Of a stretch of 64,000 nt of DNA, positions 25,301 to 37,900 are shown piece by piece. The notes beneath the pieces are model-generated. The model was given only the letters and a program-made list of their open reading frames with translations. It did no database searches and had not been told where the DNA came from. Location of the stretch: contig JAOVVO010000196.1 of assembly GCA_028564675.1 (NCBI GenBank), forward strand, positions 54,101 to 118,100, read 5' to 3'. The translations under genes and the position numbers were made by a program. Positions within the stretch are counted from its first letter, which is position 1, and each line of letters begins with the position of its first letter. This DNA comes from Onchocerca lupi. Taxonomy: Eukaryota > Nematoda > Chromadorea > Rhabditida > Onchocercidae.

Positions 25301-28300
25301 TCACCGATTGTACCGTCACGTAGGATGCGCTGATATCGAGCCGGTGCCAAAGTTTTTGCTTGTTCGAACATAATTGAAGTGATTAAATCTGTATTTTCCC
25401 TTAAATTCTATGTTGATAGAAAATTTGTTGGAAGTTTCAATTAAAAACTGACCTAATAAAAAAACTGTTTGCAAAAATAAACTTACGTTGGCTTGTCATC
25501 GGATATTTTATCGTTAAAATGCTCTGTCGATTGCAGACTTCTACAAAAAAAGCAATTAAGATATTTAACCATAATAAACTGCTCGAAACAGAAATAAATA
25601 AAACCGGATAAAAACATGCATGCCATATCGACCATTAAAATGCGAAATGAAATGAAAAGAACTTTGAAACATACAATGTTTCAACTGGTATATCTAAATC
25701 ATCTCCACTTCTGATGGATAGCATCGGTGCAATAAGAGGTTTCCGACGAATAGAATTTGACGGGAAATGTCTGAAAAACCAGACCTTGAAAAAATGATGA
25801 TTTCAAATGCACGAAGGTGTCAGAACATAAGACATTAAACGATGAATCTTACTTGATCAGTAAAAAAAGTATTCCAACAAGAGTCAAGAAACTTTTTTTA
25901 ATGAATACTCCCTTCACACAACTAAAAAAAGAATTCACTTCGTAAGGCTATAAGAGACTCTTGATCACAATTAAAAATTTCAACATACCGTTCATTTGTT
26001 CCCCATTTTTTCTGTCGACCAGTCAAAAGATTCAAACCTATAGCTTCAGCCAGACGTTTCTGAGCTCCAGTAACACTCTATGAAATAAAATATGGCTGAT
26101 ATAAATGCACTGATTTTGAATCCATTCTCAGTAAAATACCCATCAATCACAGACATAAAACCCTCAGTGACCTGAATCGCATACCATAACATTAGAAATT
26201 GTTAAACGGTGGATGAATTCCTGCTCAATAACATTTCTTTTGTTAAGAAGTAACCAAAAAAAAAAACTACCTTTTTCTTCTGGATCTTCCTTCGTCTGTT
26301 TTTTCTTTTAACATTTTTCTTATAAACATTCCCACTTCGATTATGTTTTACATTTTCTTTTCGTTTATCCTTTCTTTTTTTCGCTTTTTTTGAATTTTTC
26401 TTTACTCTTCTTCGACGCTCGTGCCGTTTACGATGCTTTACTTCAGTCATTCCAGTAGGATTATAACCTGTATCTGAATCTGTTGCCAAAACCATTTCGT
26501 CTTGATTGCTCCAATTAGCATTGTCTACAATCATATGTAACTGAATGATTAGTATACATTTAAAATCATGCTAGCCTTGGAGATTTCTATTTCACCTTTT
26601 CTTCTTTTTGGTTGCTACCGGAAGTCTGAAAGGACAAAATTTTGGGCTTCGTTGCATATAATAAATTGAATAATACAGAAAAATTAGAAATCATATGGAT
26701 TCACATCCATGTTTGACGTTAAAATAAAAAAGCGCAGTTGTCTAAATTACATTAGAATATCAAAAGTGATAATCCGTTAATAATAATGGCTAATTGTGCA
26801 AATATATCATCTTAAAATATATGGTTGTCTAATTAAACTTTCATAAGAGAAAAAATTCTCCTCTGAAGAACAAAAATTTTAAATTTCTAAATATCCGAAC
26901 GACTGCTTACAATTCACTCTTGACAGCAAATCCTTTAACTTTCTTTGGCTTTTACTACCTAACCTAAATATGGTATGCTTATTAAATGTTTATTCTAGCA
27001 AAAAGCATTATGACCTTTCCTGAGAAATTTTATTTAAGTTCATGATACACATCGCAGAAAATTTTGCAATATGCTGGAATAAACGTTTAATGAGCATGCC
27101 ACATTTAGGTTTGAATTTTTCTTTTTTTCTTTTTTGAACATTTTCGCAATATCACATATCACTATAGTATTTGTTCAAGAAGACACCTGAAATCACCATA
27201 CCTTTAGAGGAATCAGTATTAAACGAAAAATCCAAGTCGCTTTCCATGCCATTATCGCTCATACTATTCTTAACACTACTTGAGCTCGATTCGGTTAAGA
27301 ATTCATCGTTAGAATAGACATCTGTATCTCTCAACAGAAAGCTTTGATTTATTCTACTCGGTCCTACAATACAGGAAAAATAACACTGATACATAGGTAG
27401 TTCTTCAAAAATACCAACATATATATTTATGAATATATGTACTTATTAATTACGTATTATATTTTTTTATTTAGTAACTAATTAACCGGCATTACTTTTT
27501 CCTCAATTTTCAGTAAGGATCATCTTGTCCAATATAGCAAACATTTTATTAATCTAATATCTTACCCGGCTCGTCTTCATTCATGATTCTAGATTCTCTG
27601 AAATCTGTGATCCGTTGATAACTTGATGATGATCGATATCTTCGTCGTACATACCGATTGATGAACACTGATTCTTGGGTGGCCTATAAAGAAAATATTA
27701 AAACAAGAAGCCATGATCCACAAGATATATTACTAATCATCGTTGAACCACAAAAACCAGGAAAATTCTCTTCAAACTTACTCTTATGTCAACACAGAAA
27801 GGGCAGAACCATTCTCCTTCCGGTACACTTTCGAGTTTTTCCGGTAAGCAATAACAGTGGCACCTACAACAATAAAGGAAAAACTTCCGTCTTTTGATGT
27901 AATAGCATGCAAAATTCATTGCGCTACTAAACTTGAAAGAAGCAATACAACATTGATAAAAAAAGAAGCGCACGCAGCATTGCAACGAATTGAGCTTCCG
28001 TCTATATTTTGTCCAACAATTCTGTCGCAGAGCAACAACAGATGTTCATTCTCTGATAAGTTGCACACTTGACATCTAGCATATACTACTGTTATGTCTT
28101 CTGTTTCTTGAAACAGATTATGTTCTTCATCAATCTGAAAACTGCATGATAATGAAGTACACAAAGCATCAAAGATTTTTTCTGCAATTAATACGATGCC
28201 ACAAATCACAAATTGAAAAAATTATATTTCTAAGATCACACAAATTACCTCTCTTTGATATTGAACAGCAGTTTTTTCTTTCACAGATATATTATATTCT

Positions 28301-28808
28301 TTGCCATTCTGGCTTGTGACTACCAATATTTTGGCCGGTCTCTTGCACAGCGGACATTCCGATCGTTTTTAAAAAACAAATTCATTTCTTTGTGGAAATA
28401 CAAACAATATAATTTGTAAAATAATGCAATCTCTAAAGGAGGCTTATGCGTAACTTATACAATTATAAAAGCAATATTTCAAGATATATTAGCCATACTA
28501 CTCAAGATAATTCATGATATGAAGTCAATAAAGCAGACCTTAACCCATGTACTGATGCACAGGTAGCAGAAGATGTGCTTGCATACCTTAGGTCGTGCTT
28601 TAGGCCAACTTCCAGGCTAAAACGAACAAGTATATAAATAACTTGAATGAAAAACATTTTGATTGCCGTATTTTGGCATCAATGAAGACTAGTTGTAAAA
28701 TGGTTTTAAGCATAGCATCATTGGAAATAACCTATTCGAGATTGCGGTGAGTAAAATAAGAGAACCTACCCCCAAACATATAGAGCAAAATGCCGCGTTT
28801 TCTTCCAT
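22311..28808 (-). CDS. PHRF1: PHRF1-like RING and PHD finger protein
   Basis: 934 aa in 17 exons (transcription order): 28808-28770, 28616-28539, 28365-28249, 28134-27974, 27863-27782, 27683-27566, 27363-27202, 26524-26271, 26077-25989, 25770-25675, 25540-25487, 25399-25213, 24254-23969, 23782-23459, 23317-22896, 22754-22573, 22464-22311. Residues C8, C11, C25, H27, C30, C33, C43, C46 make a C3HC4 RING; C99, C102, C114, C129, H134, C137, C152, C155 make a PHD finger. A Lys/Arg-rich segment (exon 26524), an RRPSRWGT box, a Gln/Gly/Pro-rich stretch and a C-terminal helical domain (KQEYKEIMKKG ... EYAAKYVECVVHRRKKRH) follow, as in PHRF1, whose C-terminus resembles the SRI domain that binds the RNA polymerase II tail. 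Human PHRF1 acts as a ubiquitin ligase in TGF-beta signalling. ATG 28808 is the only start in phase with the RING. Odd: exon 28365 has no AG acceptor, and the PHD finger carries an insertion. Confidence 0.87.
23459..23782 (-). repeat. coding Gly-Leu-Gln octad repeat in PHRF1
   Basis: Within this exon the protein repeats variants of GLGQQ(x)L(x) / LSQQSL about nine times, a low-complexity Gln-rich region. It keeps frame with both neighbours, so it is coding and not satellite DNA. Confidence 0.75.
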
Positions 28809-31800
28809 TTCCGCTGTTTCAACTGATTAACGCGACAACAGTACCAAAATGAAAAAATGAAAAAACACAAAGCCTTTATCATTTTCAGAACAAATAGGAT
28901 GAAACTTAAGGAAGGCCAGGGGGAAACCTCCAATCTGATAACACAATAAAACTCAGATCAGAGAGACCTGACAGGAACCAAGACTATGTTATTCTATTAT
29001 GACTTAATGAAAACAATGCTCACTGTATGTTGAAAACCAAAAAAAGCTTCTTGTATTGATCCTATTTATAAATAAGATTGACAGATTAAGTGATTTGACA
29101 GCTTGAATCGTATGTCTCTGATATGTATTACATCCATATCCAGCTTGTAGTTGCGCCTGTTTTTAATTTAATTGGTTTTTAAGTTTCTAAAATCCAATTT
29201 AATCGACTTTTAAGTAAAAATAATATGATGGCAAAAACCGTTTGAACGCCCATATCCAACTGAGGTCAGGAAATCCATTCTTACATACTTTAAATTTTTC
29301 GATAACTTTTTTTTCTATTTCACACACTTCTGATCTTTTGGCTTTATGAAAGCATTTCAAAAGAGAAGAGAAGCTACTACAGAAACAACTGTTGGACACA
29401 ACATGCAAAGTACACCAGTTATTCTATGGTATTCGCTTCATTATTAAGAAGTGACTTGTCACTCAACAGCGTCCTCCCTGCTTCCAAACTTCTGCCCATC
29501 TCCGCCACTTTAACCTGAAATTTCGACCTCAAACTCACCATACTTCCCGACAATCTATCCCACTCCTCAGCAAAGCACACTCACCACCACCTTGAAGACA
29601 TCCAAGTCTGAAGCGATTGTAATAAAACTGAAACGATAACAATAGGTCTTATCAGCGACAAGCATTCACTGCAAGACTCAACTGCTCGTAACGACATGGT
29701 TTGAAGTATTGGTGTGTTATGAATTGTTGCAAAAATTACCAGTTTTAGACGATATTTTAGGCATATCTAGTTTAAAATAAATTTTTTTTTCCAAGTTCTT
29801 TGTTAGATAATTAAAGGTACATCGAGATAGAATGATTTTGTGGCTGGCAACTTCGTAACGGATAAATAAAAAGATTAATAATTCTTCTGGTTTTCTTATA
29901 GGATTACTTATGTATTTATTAATTTATTTTTTTAAACGAAGAGATAAAGCGTTTAATTGGTCGATTTCTTTCTTAAAACAGAATATGTTGAATTATTATG
30001 ATACCAAAACCAAAAATCATGTTACCGGGAAAATCACGATATAGACAGAAGCTAGAAATACATTTAGAAATAATAAATATACTTTTCTATATGCGTGAGT
30101 TTTTTTCTCTTTACAGAACAAATAAGAATTTGATAAGCAATAACCCTAAACATTTGCATATTTATTTTGTTCACTAATTCAAATGTGCCATCAATACTAT
30201 GGTCTTTGAACTAGTTTCTGACTAGTTGCTATATTTTTCTGCTGAATGGATCTTCTTCTTTTGACCAAATAATTTCTGACCACAAATTAATGCTTTGACT
30301 TTCTATTTGTATGAATAAAATTTTGATGTTGAAGACGATACTCATCTTCGCTAAAATTTAAAGATAATTATAATAAATCGTACCAGCCAGACTTCATCAT
30401 GAGGGGATTATCGTCCTGTACAGTACTGCATTTTTCATTTGACTCATGACTTTATTCATAACTATTTCTTTTATTCTCAAACTATCAACAAAAAAAGGGA
30501 AATATCTTCACCAAACACTCAAATACAATATGATGCTCCCTGCATATTATCTTTATCTTGTATTTATAAATAATTTCAATTCTGATAGTGGTAAATTTTA
30601 TCTCTCATATATCTTAAATTTTATGTCAGCAAAATTTGAACAAACGAAGTTAAACATTAAATACGGCATCAATTTCAGATTAATACTTTGCCAGAGTCAA
30701 TGATACCAAATAAATTACTAATAGAATACAAGAAATTTAGACAGCATATATATGTCCCAACAAATATGAGTACAAATGAAGCTGAATAAAATGGTAAGGC
30801 TGAATAGATGCATTCTGTGAATATTCTGAAGAAAAATTTACAGGTTGAGATCCTGTACATGTGAAGTGCATTCATTTTAAATGACTTGTATTAGTTTTTT
30901 ATATGCAGTGCATTTAAATTATAAGAGAATTATAATATAACATGAATATATACATCAAGACATTTGGTCGACATAGCAAATAAAAAATATGCAGTAGTAC
31001 TGCTCCTCGACTGGACATTCCTAAATCCACGAATTCGCAAGGTGAAAGTTTTCTTTTGGATTAATGTTCACTTTAATCTGATTATGTTGCGTTAAGTAAT
31101 GGAAAAAAGATAACTTTTGTACAAATTTGGCTATCTGCTTTCTAGTGGACTCTTAAATCTCAGCCAGCTAGCTGCAAGAACCTACAAATTTCGTGGATAA
31201 TGGAAGATCATTGCATGTACTGGAAAAAATCAAGTCAATTGAACACACGAAAATTTTAATAAAATATACTGGTAGGATATAAAAGCACAAGAAATTTAGC
31301 TCTTACTGTACTCGTAGATTAGATGATCTCATCGCTGGATTTTGACAAATTTCATTTATCAATCCATTGCTTGTTGAGATCCAACTATTGATTTCATCGT
31401 TTCGTACGCGATTGCTCCGTCGATCTTCTTGTATCCAATTAATTGTTGGTTAATGTTGCACACTACCGTGGAATCAGTAACTGCTCGTCCACTGCACCCA
31501 TAATAGTCGTTAATAAAACGGTAACCACTTCTGCTATTTCATGATTCTTTTTATGCCATTTTTTTCTCCTTCTGATCCAGCCGCTCCACATCACTGCTGT
31601 CACAGCTATTTCTTTTTGTTCAATTTTGCTTAACAACTCTACTTTCTCCAGACAACTTTTTCCTTTTGATCAAATCGCCTAATGGTTGCAGCTTCTTTGT
31701 CCAACTATTCTCTAAGAGTAAACAAATACAAATGATGTAGATTTTGAAGCAACGGATTTTTTTTTTCCTATCTATATTATTTACATAGAAAATTTGGTTT

Positions 31801-31941
31801 CGGTTTCGTCTAGCATTATCTCCCGCAGTTTTGTTGTTGGATAAGAAACTTTAATTGGAATTCATATTTGTCTTTTGCTAAATCCTTTCCCGTCTTATTG
31901 ATTAAAATCTTCCCAATTTAACAATTAATCCAATGCTTGAA
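28809..31941. other. intergenic region between PHRF1 start and VER 3' end
   Basis: About 3.1 kb. It contains the upstream flank of PHRF1 and the 3' flank of the receptor kinase gene, both on the minus strand. I see no ORF with coding character, RNA gene or repeat array here. The stretch 29449-29700 is less AT-rich than its surroundings but stays uninterpreted. Confidence 0.55.
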
Positions 31942-34900
31942 CTACATATATATATTGGAATTTGTTTGTGGTTCTTGCGTTGGAACAGCAATAAATCCAT
32001 TTCGAGTAGCTTGCGCCCTAAGATCAGGTTCAGTCTCCTCCGCATCACGCCATTCGCTGTACCTCTCCATCAGAATTTGATCCTCTTTCAACATTTTGTC
32101 AAGCCGTGCGCTCAGCTGCAATTTATTAGAAAAGACCGAAATAATTTTAGCATAAATATGTCCAAATAATCAAATTGTTAAAATACATGACTCATCATGT
32201 ATTTTGAGTCATTTTGCATGACTCATTCAAGATGAATATAAAAAATGAATGTAACCATATCTAATTCTCATTTTTGTTTGCGATTACCAAGCTTAATCTT
32301 CAATAGTAAATACTGGGAAATAATTCACATGTAAATGCTTCTGGTCTTATAACCTGGCTTATGTACAATAATGAGAATATGGTAAGGAAACGCCCACTAC
32401 AAAAACTGTTGCAAAAGAATTGGAAAAAAAGAAGTTTTGACGCAGAACTGATTTCGGTAACCCGACGAGCAATACTCCTTCAATTCTATTCTATCACCCA
32501 TCCTTCACCAACCAATCTCCCAACAAATATCCCTGTTATCAACACCAAAAAGAACACTCTATATTCCGATTTTCGAGTGATATTTTTATCAACTTACCTA
32601 CTCGACTTCGATAAACCCTCCATCAAAGGTTTTATTCCTTGAATAATTATTGTCTGTAACAGCTAATCAAAAAAGGAAAGTATTTTCACGACACAATTTG
32701 TTTTTAATTATATTTAAATAATCTTTCTGTTCTAAAACCATTATTGGACTGACGATAATATGAAAACAATGAGTTCAGGCAACTGAGGATTTGCAATTCA
32801 AAATATCACAGATTTTTTTAATTTAATTATACTAGCAATAAGGGACATGTAATAAACAGAACAGTCATCAAGTGTAACCAATTCGAAACAGATGTTGAAA
32901 TGCTTAAGAAATTACCGGTGGAGAAGCACGTGAAAGATGAGTTTTCATTAAAACTCTACATTCGGAGAACATAGGTCGGTTAATAGGATCCGAAAGCCAA
33001 CACTGTCTCATTAAGTTGTATCTGCAAGTAAAGTTTTTCGCATTTCACTAATAGCATTTTCTGTGGTTATTAATATCTAGTTCTCAGATAGAAGTCCCAT
33101 TTAAGTATTTGCGCTCACATTGAAGAGTTTGACAATAGAGAATTTACGAGCGAAAAAATAAGAAACCACAACAGTAAATAAGCGTAATCCTCTTTATCAG
33201 AATTGCAATTACAACAATCCTAGAAACCAACATGTCATCTGGAGCAAATTTGGGTTGTTCCATGCGATTTCCTTCTTGTAAATAGTTCACAAGATCGTCA
33301 TTGTTTACTTGTGGATATGGAACTTTACCAAGAGAAAATATTTCCCATAGCAGTATACCATAGGACCAAACATCGGACTAAAAAATGTTGTGAGCCAATA
33401 TAAATAATATAGTTGCTTGGCATGATCTAACATCATTATCAAAACATTAAAAAAGCATGAGAAAAACATTACTTGTTCGGTGAAATTGTGGTATAAAATT
33501 GATTCTAATGCCATCCATTTGAGAGGTAACGGTACATTTTGACTGCTTCGTATATGATAAACTGTAGAATCCTTACGTGCTAAACCAAAATCTGCTATGC
33601 GTATGGCTCGATTCTTTGTTACCAGAATATTTCGAGCAGCAATATCTCGATGAATACACTAGAATATTTTCGAATTTGTCATGTATCACAAATAGATAAG
33701 CTTTTGAATAAAACAGTCAAAGATACCATTTTACTAGATAGATACTCCATTCCATTGGCAACTTGGTATCCGAATGAGATTAAATCACCCGTGGTAATCA
33801 TTTTATCAGCCATCCGTACCTCATCTACTTCAATAGCCCACTGAGGTTTCAGCTCCGCCTATAACATAGTCCGGTAAATGAATTTATATTAAGATGTTTC
33901 AAACGACGAAAAAAATGTAAATTGCAGATGTTACCCGTTACAAACAAAGATATATAAATGTTCTCATATTCTACTGCTAGTTTTATCTAAATTGGTAAAT
34001 AACTGATTATTCCCTAAACACTTTCACGGAAAGGCATTTTTAATAAGAGCAGAGAAACCAAGTATATTTGGGATTCACGTTGCGCGTTCCGCGTTGGTGT
34101 CAAGTATCCATCGCTGCTCAACGGCTCTCTATTTACTTCAATTTCATTCAGAAAACCTGCACTATTTTTCGACAAATAATCTTTCAAATTGTCATTTTCG
34201 CAATATTCCATGATCACGTAGAGCTGTCCACTGTAACATAATACTGTTTAGCTTATTATCCAGTCAATCCTTTGTTGAAATACAGAAACAAGAATAATAT
34301 TATAAAATGGACTGACCGCTTGAAAATATTTAATATTACCTGGACATTTGTTTCGTCACGGCGCCAATCAAGCATAGAACATTTGGATGAATACCAATAG
34401 CAATCATTATTTTTAACTCATCAGCAAGTGCCTTTTGATGATGTAAGTTACGTCCATCCCGTGGAGCTTTTATGGCCACTTTCAACACATCTGATACAGC
34501 TAATGAGTCGCTCACTCGAGGTTTTTTCAGTTCACCCAAATAAACTTGTCCAAAATGTCCTCCTCCAAGTAACTATAATATGTAATATATTATTTATGAT
34601 AATTATTATTGGGGACAGAACTGGAATTAAATAATTTTCATGAACCAAAAACATGGTCACATTTAGCCAAATTCCCTTAAACATGAGATTTTTCGTTATA
34701 AAGAACAGCGAAGACAGAGAAAAACTGATTCATAAAACGTGTTACGAGAGCCTTCTATAGTCGTCAAAAGGCATAAAATGATAATAAAAAATCTATCTCA
34801 TGATAATAACGACAGATTTGTAGTGGAAACCCAAGCAATGTTGATCAAATATTTCTATTGATTATTTTTTAGATCCTTGGATCTTTCCAGAAATTTTTCT

Positions 34901-37900
34901 ATCGAATTTCCAACACTGCACTTAGTTACCAAATAAAACTAGAGAAGATATAAAAACCTGTTTAAAAGAAAGCTTATCCTTGCTAATTTCATATCTGCGG
35001 TCATAGGGTAACTGTTCAACGCGCTCATGCAGTGGTTGCTTGAGATCAATTGATCCAGCAAGATATTCTCCATTCGACTCGCTCATCAATTGATTGTAGA
35101 GTGCACGCAGTTGTTCTTTTTGTCGCTTACTTTTGCGATATTGTTTCAACAGGAAAACAAGTGCCAGAAGGAGCAAGAACAGCACACTGACTGTTACAAA
35201 ACCAAGAGTCCACCAATATTTTGATGATCGAATATATGCGGGCTCATCGGTTAACTATAACAGTTATCAATAAAATTATCATTGAGCGTTTCTCGCAACT
35301 AGTTGATTAGATTTCAACGCACAGTTCAAAAATATTTCCATCAAACTTGCCTCAAGCCGAATAGAAACTTGTTGTGAACCAGCGCGATTTTTTGCAACGC
35401 ATGTATAAATCGCTTTATCTTCGACAATAACTCGAGGAAAATCAATTTTCTTCGTCAAACTACCGTAGCCATTATATTCGATGCCATTTTTAAGCCATCT
35501 GTAAAGTGGTTCTGGTTCTCCTTCAATAGGACATGCAAGTTCTGTTTTTTCGCCATATTTTGCCAGATGCTCATATTCTTCATTTGCTTCAATGATATAC
35601 GGAGCAACTACTCTGTTTACCTAGAAATCAAACTCTCTTTAATTTTCTTCTCTCAGAATTTAATGACAAAACTTAAATAAAACTAAAGTCAAATAACTAC
35701 ATATAAATTTTGGAGACATGAATGGAAAGATCAAACCATTTCATTTTTTCAGATTTAAAAGATGCTTTTGATATTAATATTTCCCAAAACACAAAGGTTA
35801 AGATTAAAAATTTCCGGTAGTCTTTCGAAAATAATTAAATTTAAAGCATAATGAACTATTCAAGCTCTCATTTATCATAAGAAAAATCAATGATCAAACC
35901 TATGAAAATGAATCAAAAGATATCTCGGATTGCGATCATGTTAAAAGGAAATGAAGTGAAGAAAAAAAGAAAAAGCATAAAAATTTAGATCATCTAACGG
36001 TTCTGTCATGGCTTACTTTGATGTGCAATGTATAAGTGCGAGAAATATGGTCGTTTTTCGATTTGGCGATACAATGATAATCTCCAGATTGGTCCGAACT
36101 AATATTATCCAATTTCGTTTTGAATTTTTGAGAATATAAGGTGATATACCGTTCCGGAGGTGATAACTGAACATTATCATGCACCCAACTAACATCACTG
36201 AAATACGATATGTTCCCGAAAATATTAATAAGTTTGGTGATTTTTTTTAGCGATATTTCTCGAGAGTTCTAAAAATTTTGTTCTTTTTTTTGCAACTGGG
36301 TTTTGTTATGTTTTGACTCTGTTGTAATTTCACCCCAAGAGCTGAGACTGAAGGAGATATTGGTATATATTTGAACTCCAGCATTTTACATTAAAAGGCT
36401 GCAAAAAGCAGATAAGGTTGCAAAAAAAGTCTATGAATTTTGATTTTGATAAGGGAGAGTTTGAATATGGCACTTTTATGCTGAGTAGAAGTAAACTAAT
36501 ATATCAAAACTTCGGATAATATTACTCTCTTGCTTTTCATCTAAGAAGTCAAAATACAAACAATTCATCATCCAGTGGCAGTATGCAAATCAGCTCGAGG
36601 TGATCTTTTTCATAGATACTACTGCCTTCATTAATCAGATCAACTGGCTTTTTGGCAATAAAATATGCATTAATTGTCTCCACTTCTGAGATGACCAAGT
36701 CTTTTTCATCCGTCTGAATCAGATCAATTTAAGAAATAAAGCAGAGTAAAAAATATTTGGTATGAAAGACACATAGAGCTTAACAACAAAACATCAGAAA
36801 CCGATTCAGCCAGTAAAATTTTATAAAATCTTGAAGTAACATTGTTCTAACTAAAGCAAATAATATCCATGCTTATGACTTTTGGATTTTTCCTTTTGAT
36901 ATAGTAAACAAAAATTTCAGAAAATACACCATCACGCTCCGATCGTATGATTTTTTTCGAAACCATCGTATGATTTTTTCGCAATACAAGTGAAAACGAT
37001 CAAAGATGTAGAGAAAAAAGAAAGAAATTGAAGAATTGAGCTTAGAAATTGAATAGTATAAAAAATGAATCAAAACTGCGACAGATTTTCAAACTACTGA
37101 AGAAAAAAAAAAAGAAAAATCAATGAATGGCTAACATTTGAATACTGGACTGTATGAGCTGCTCTATAATCCCATTTTCTCTTTGCTTTTTTTTTTTCTT
37201 ACTCGAACCTCATACCATCTTTATTTACTTCCAAAAAAATCATTTTTATTAGGATTGTTAATCAATGAAATTACCTTCTTAGTTTCGTCATCCTCACAAC
37301 GTATTCGCATATGCTCCTTTGCATATGTTATCCATTTTACAGCGGATTCATAAGTGAAACCAGACAATTCTTCATTGTCATCAGGTTGCTTCCATTCTCC
37401 ATCCCTTCTGAATTTGCGAGTAAGAAAGTTATTTATGTATTCAAAAAACTTGAATGAAAGGCTATGAAAAGGAAATAAGTGTATGGATATTTGAAAACTC
37501 ACGTTATATATAATAGACGTAACTTGCGAGGTATCGTATCTTTCACTATGCATGTAACAATTATTTGTGAATCGATCAGCACATGAGATGACAGCGATTG
37601 ACCGAACTGATCGTGAATAATAATGCGTGGTTGGATACTGATGGGACGAATAGATAATGTCCAGTTTTTCCGATAGACATAGTCCTCCGACACTCTTATC
37701 ACTAACTGATAACTGCAACACGTTTTCTAGTCCAAATATTATCAGGATAAGCAACGTTCACTATCACTATATTCGTTCGAGCTTTTTACTGATTCCCACT
37801 CATCAAATGGCTATTTTTAAACAGTTATCTGATGGATAGAAATGAAATATCAAATAACTATTTTTCCAATTACAGTGAAGTGATTACGAAAGCTTAGCTG

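Noticed and set aside
26590..26620. Microexon ATKKKK between PHRF1 exons
   Set aside because: Every join gives a stop codon; the exon at 26524 with acceptor GATTGTAG fits the phase.
37221..37754. 177-codon minus-strand ORF spanning two VER exons and an intron
   Set aside because: Only its end (37407-37275) is the receptor frame; upstream it reads through the exon 37712-37503 in the wrong frame and across the intron.
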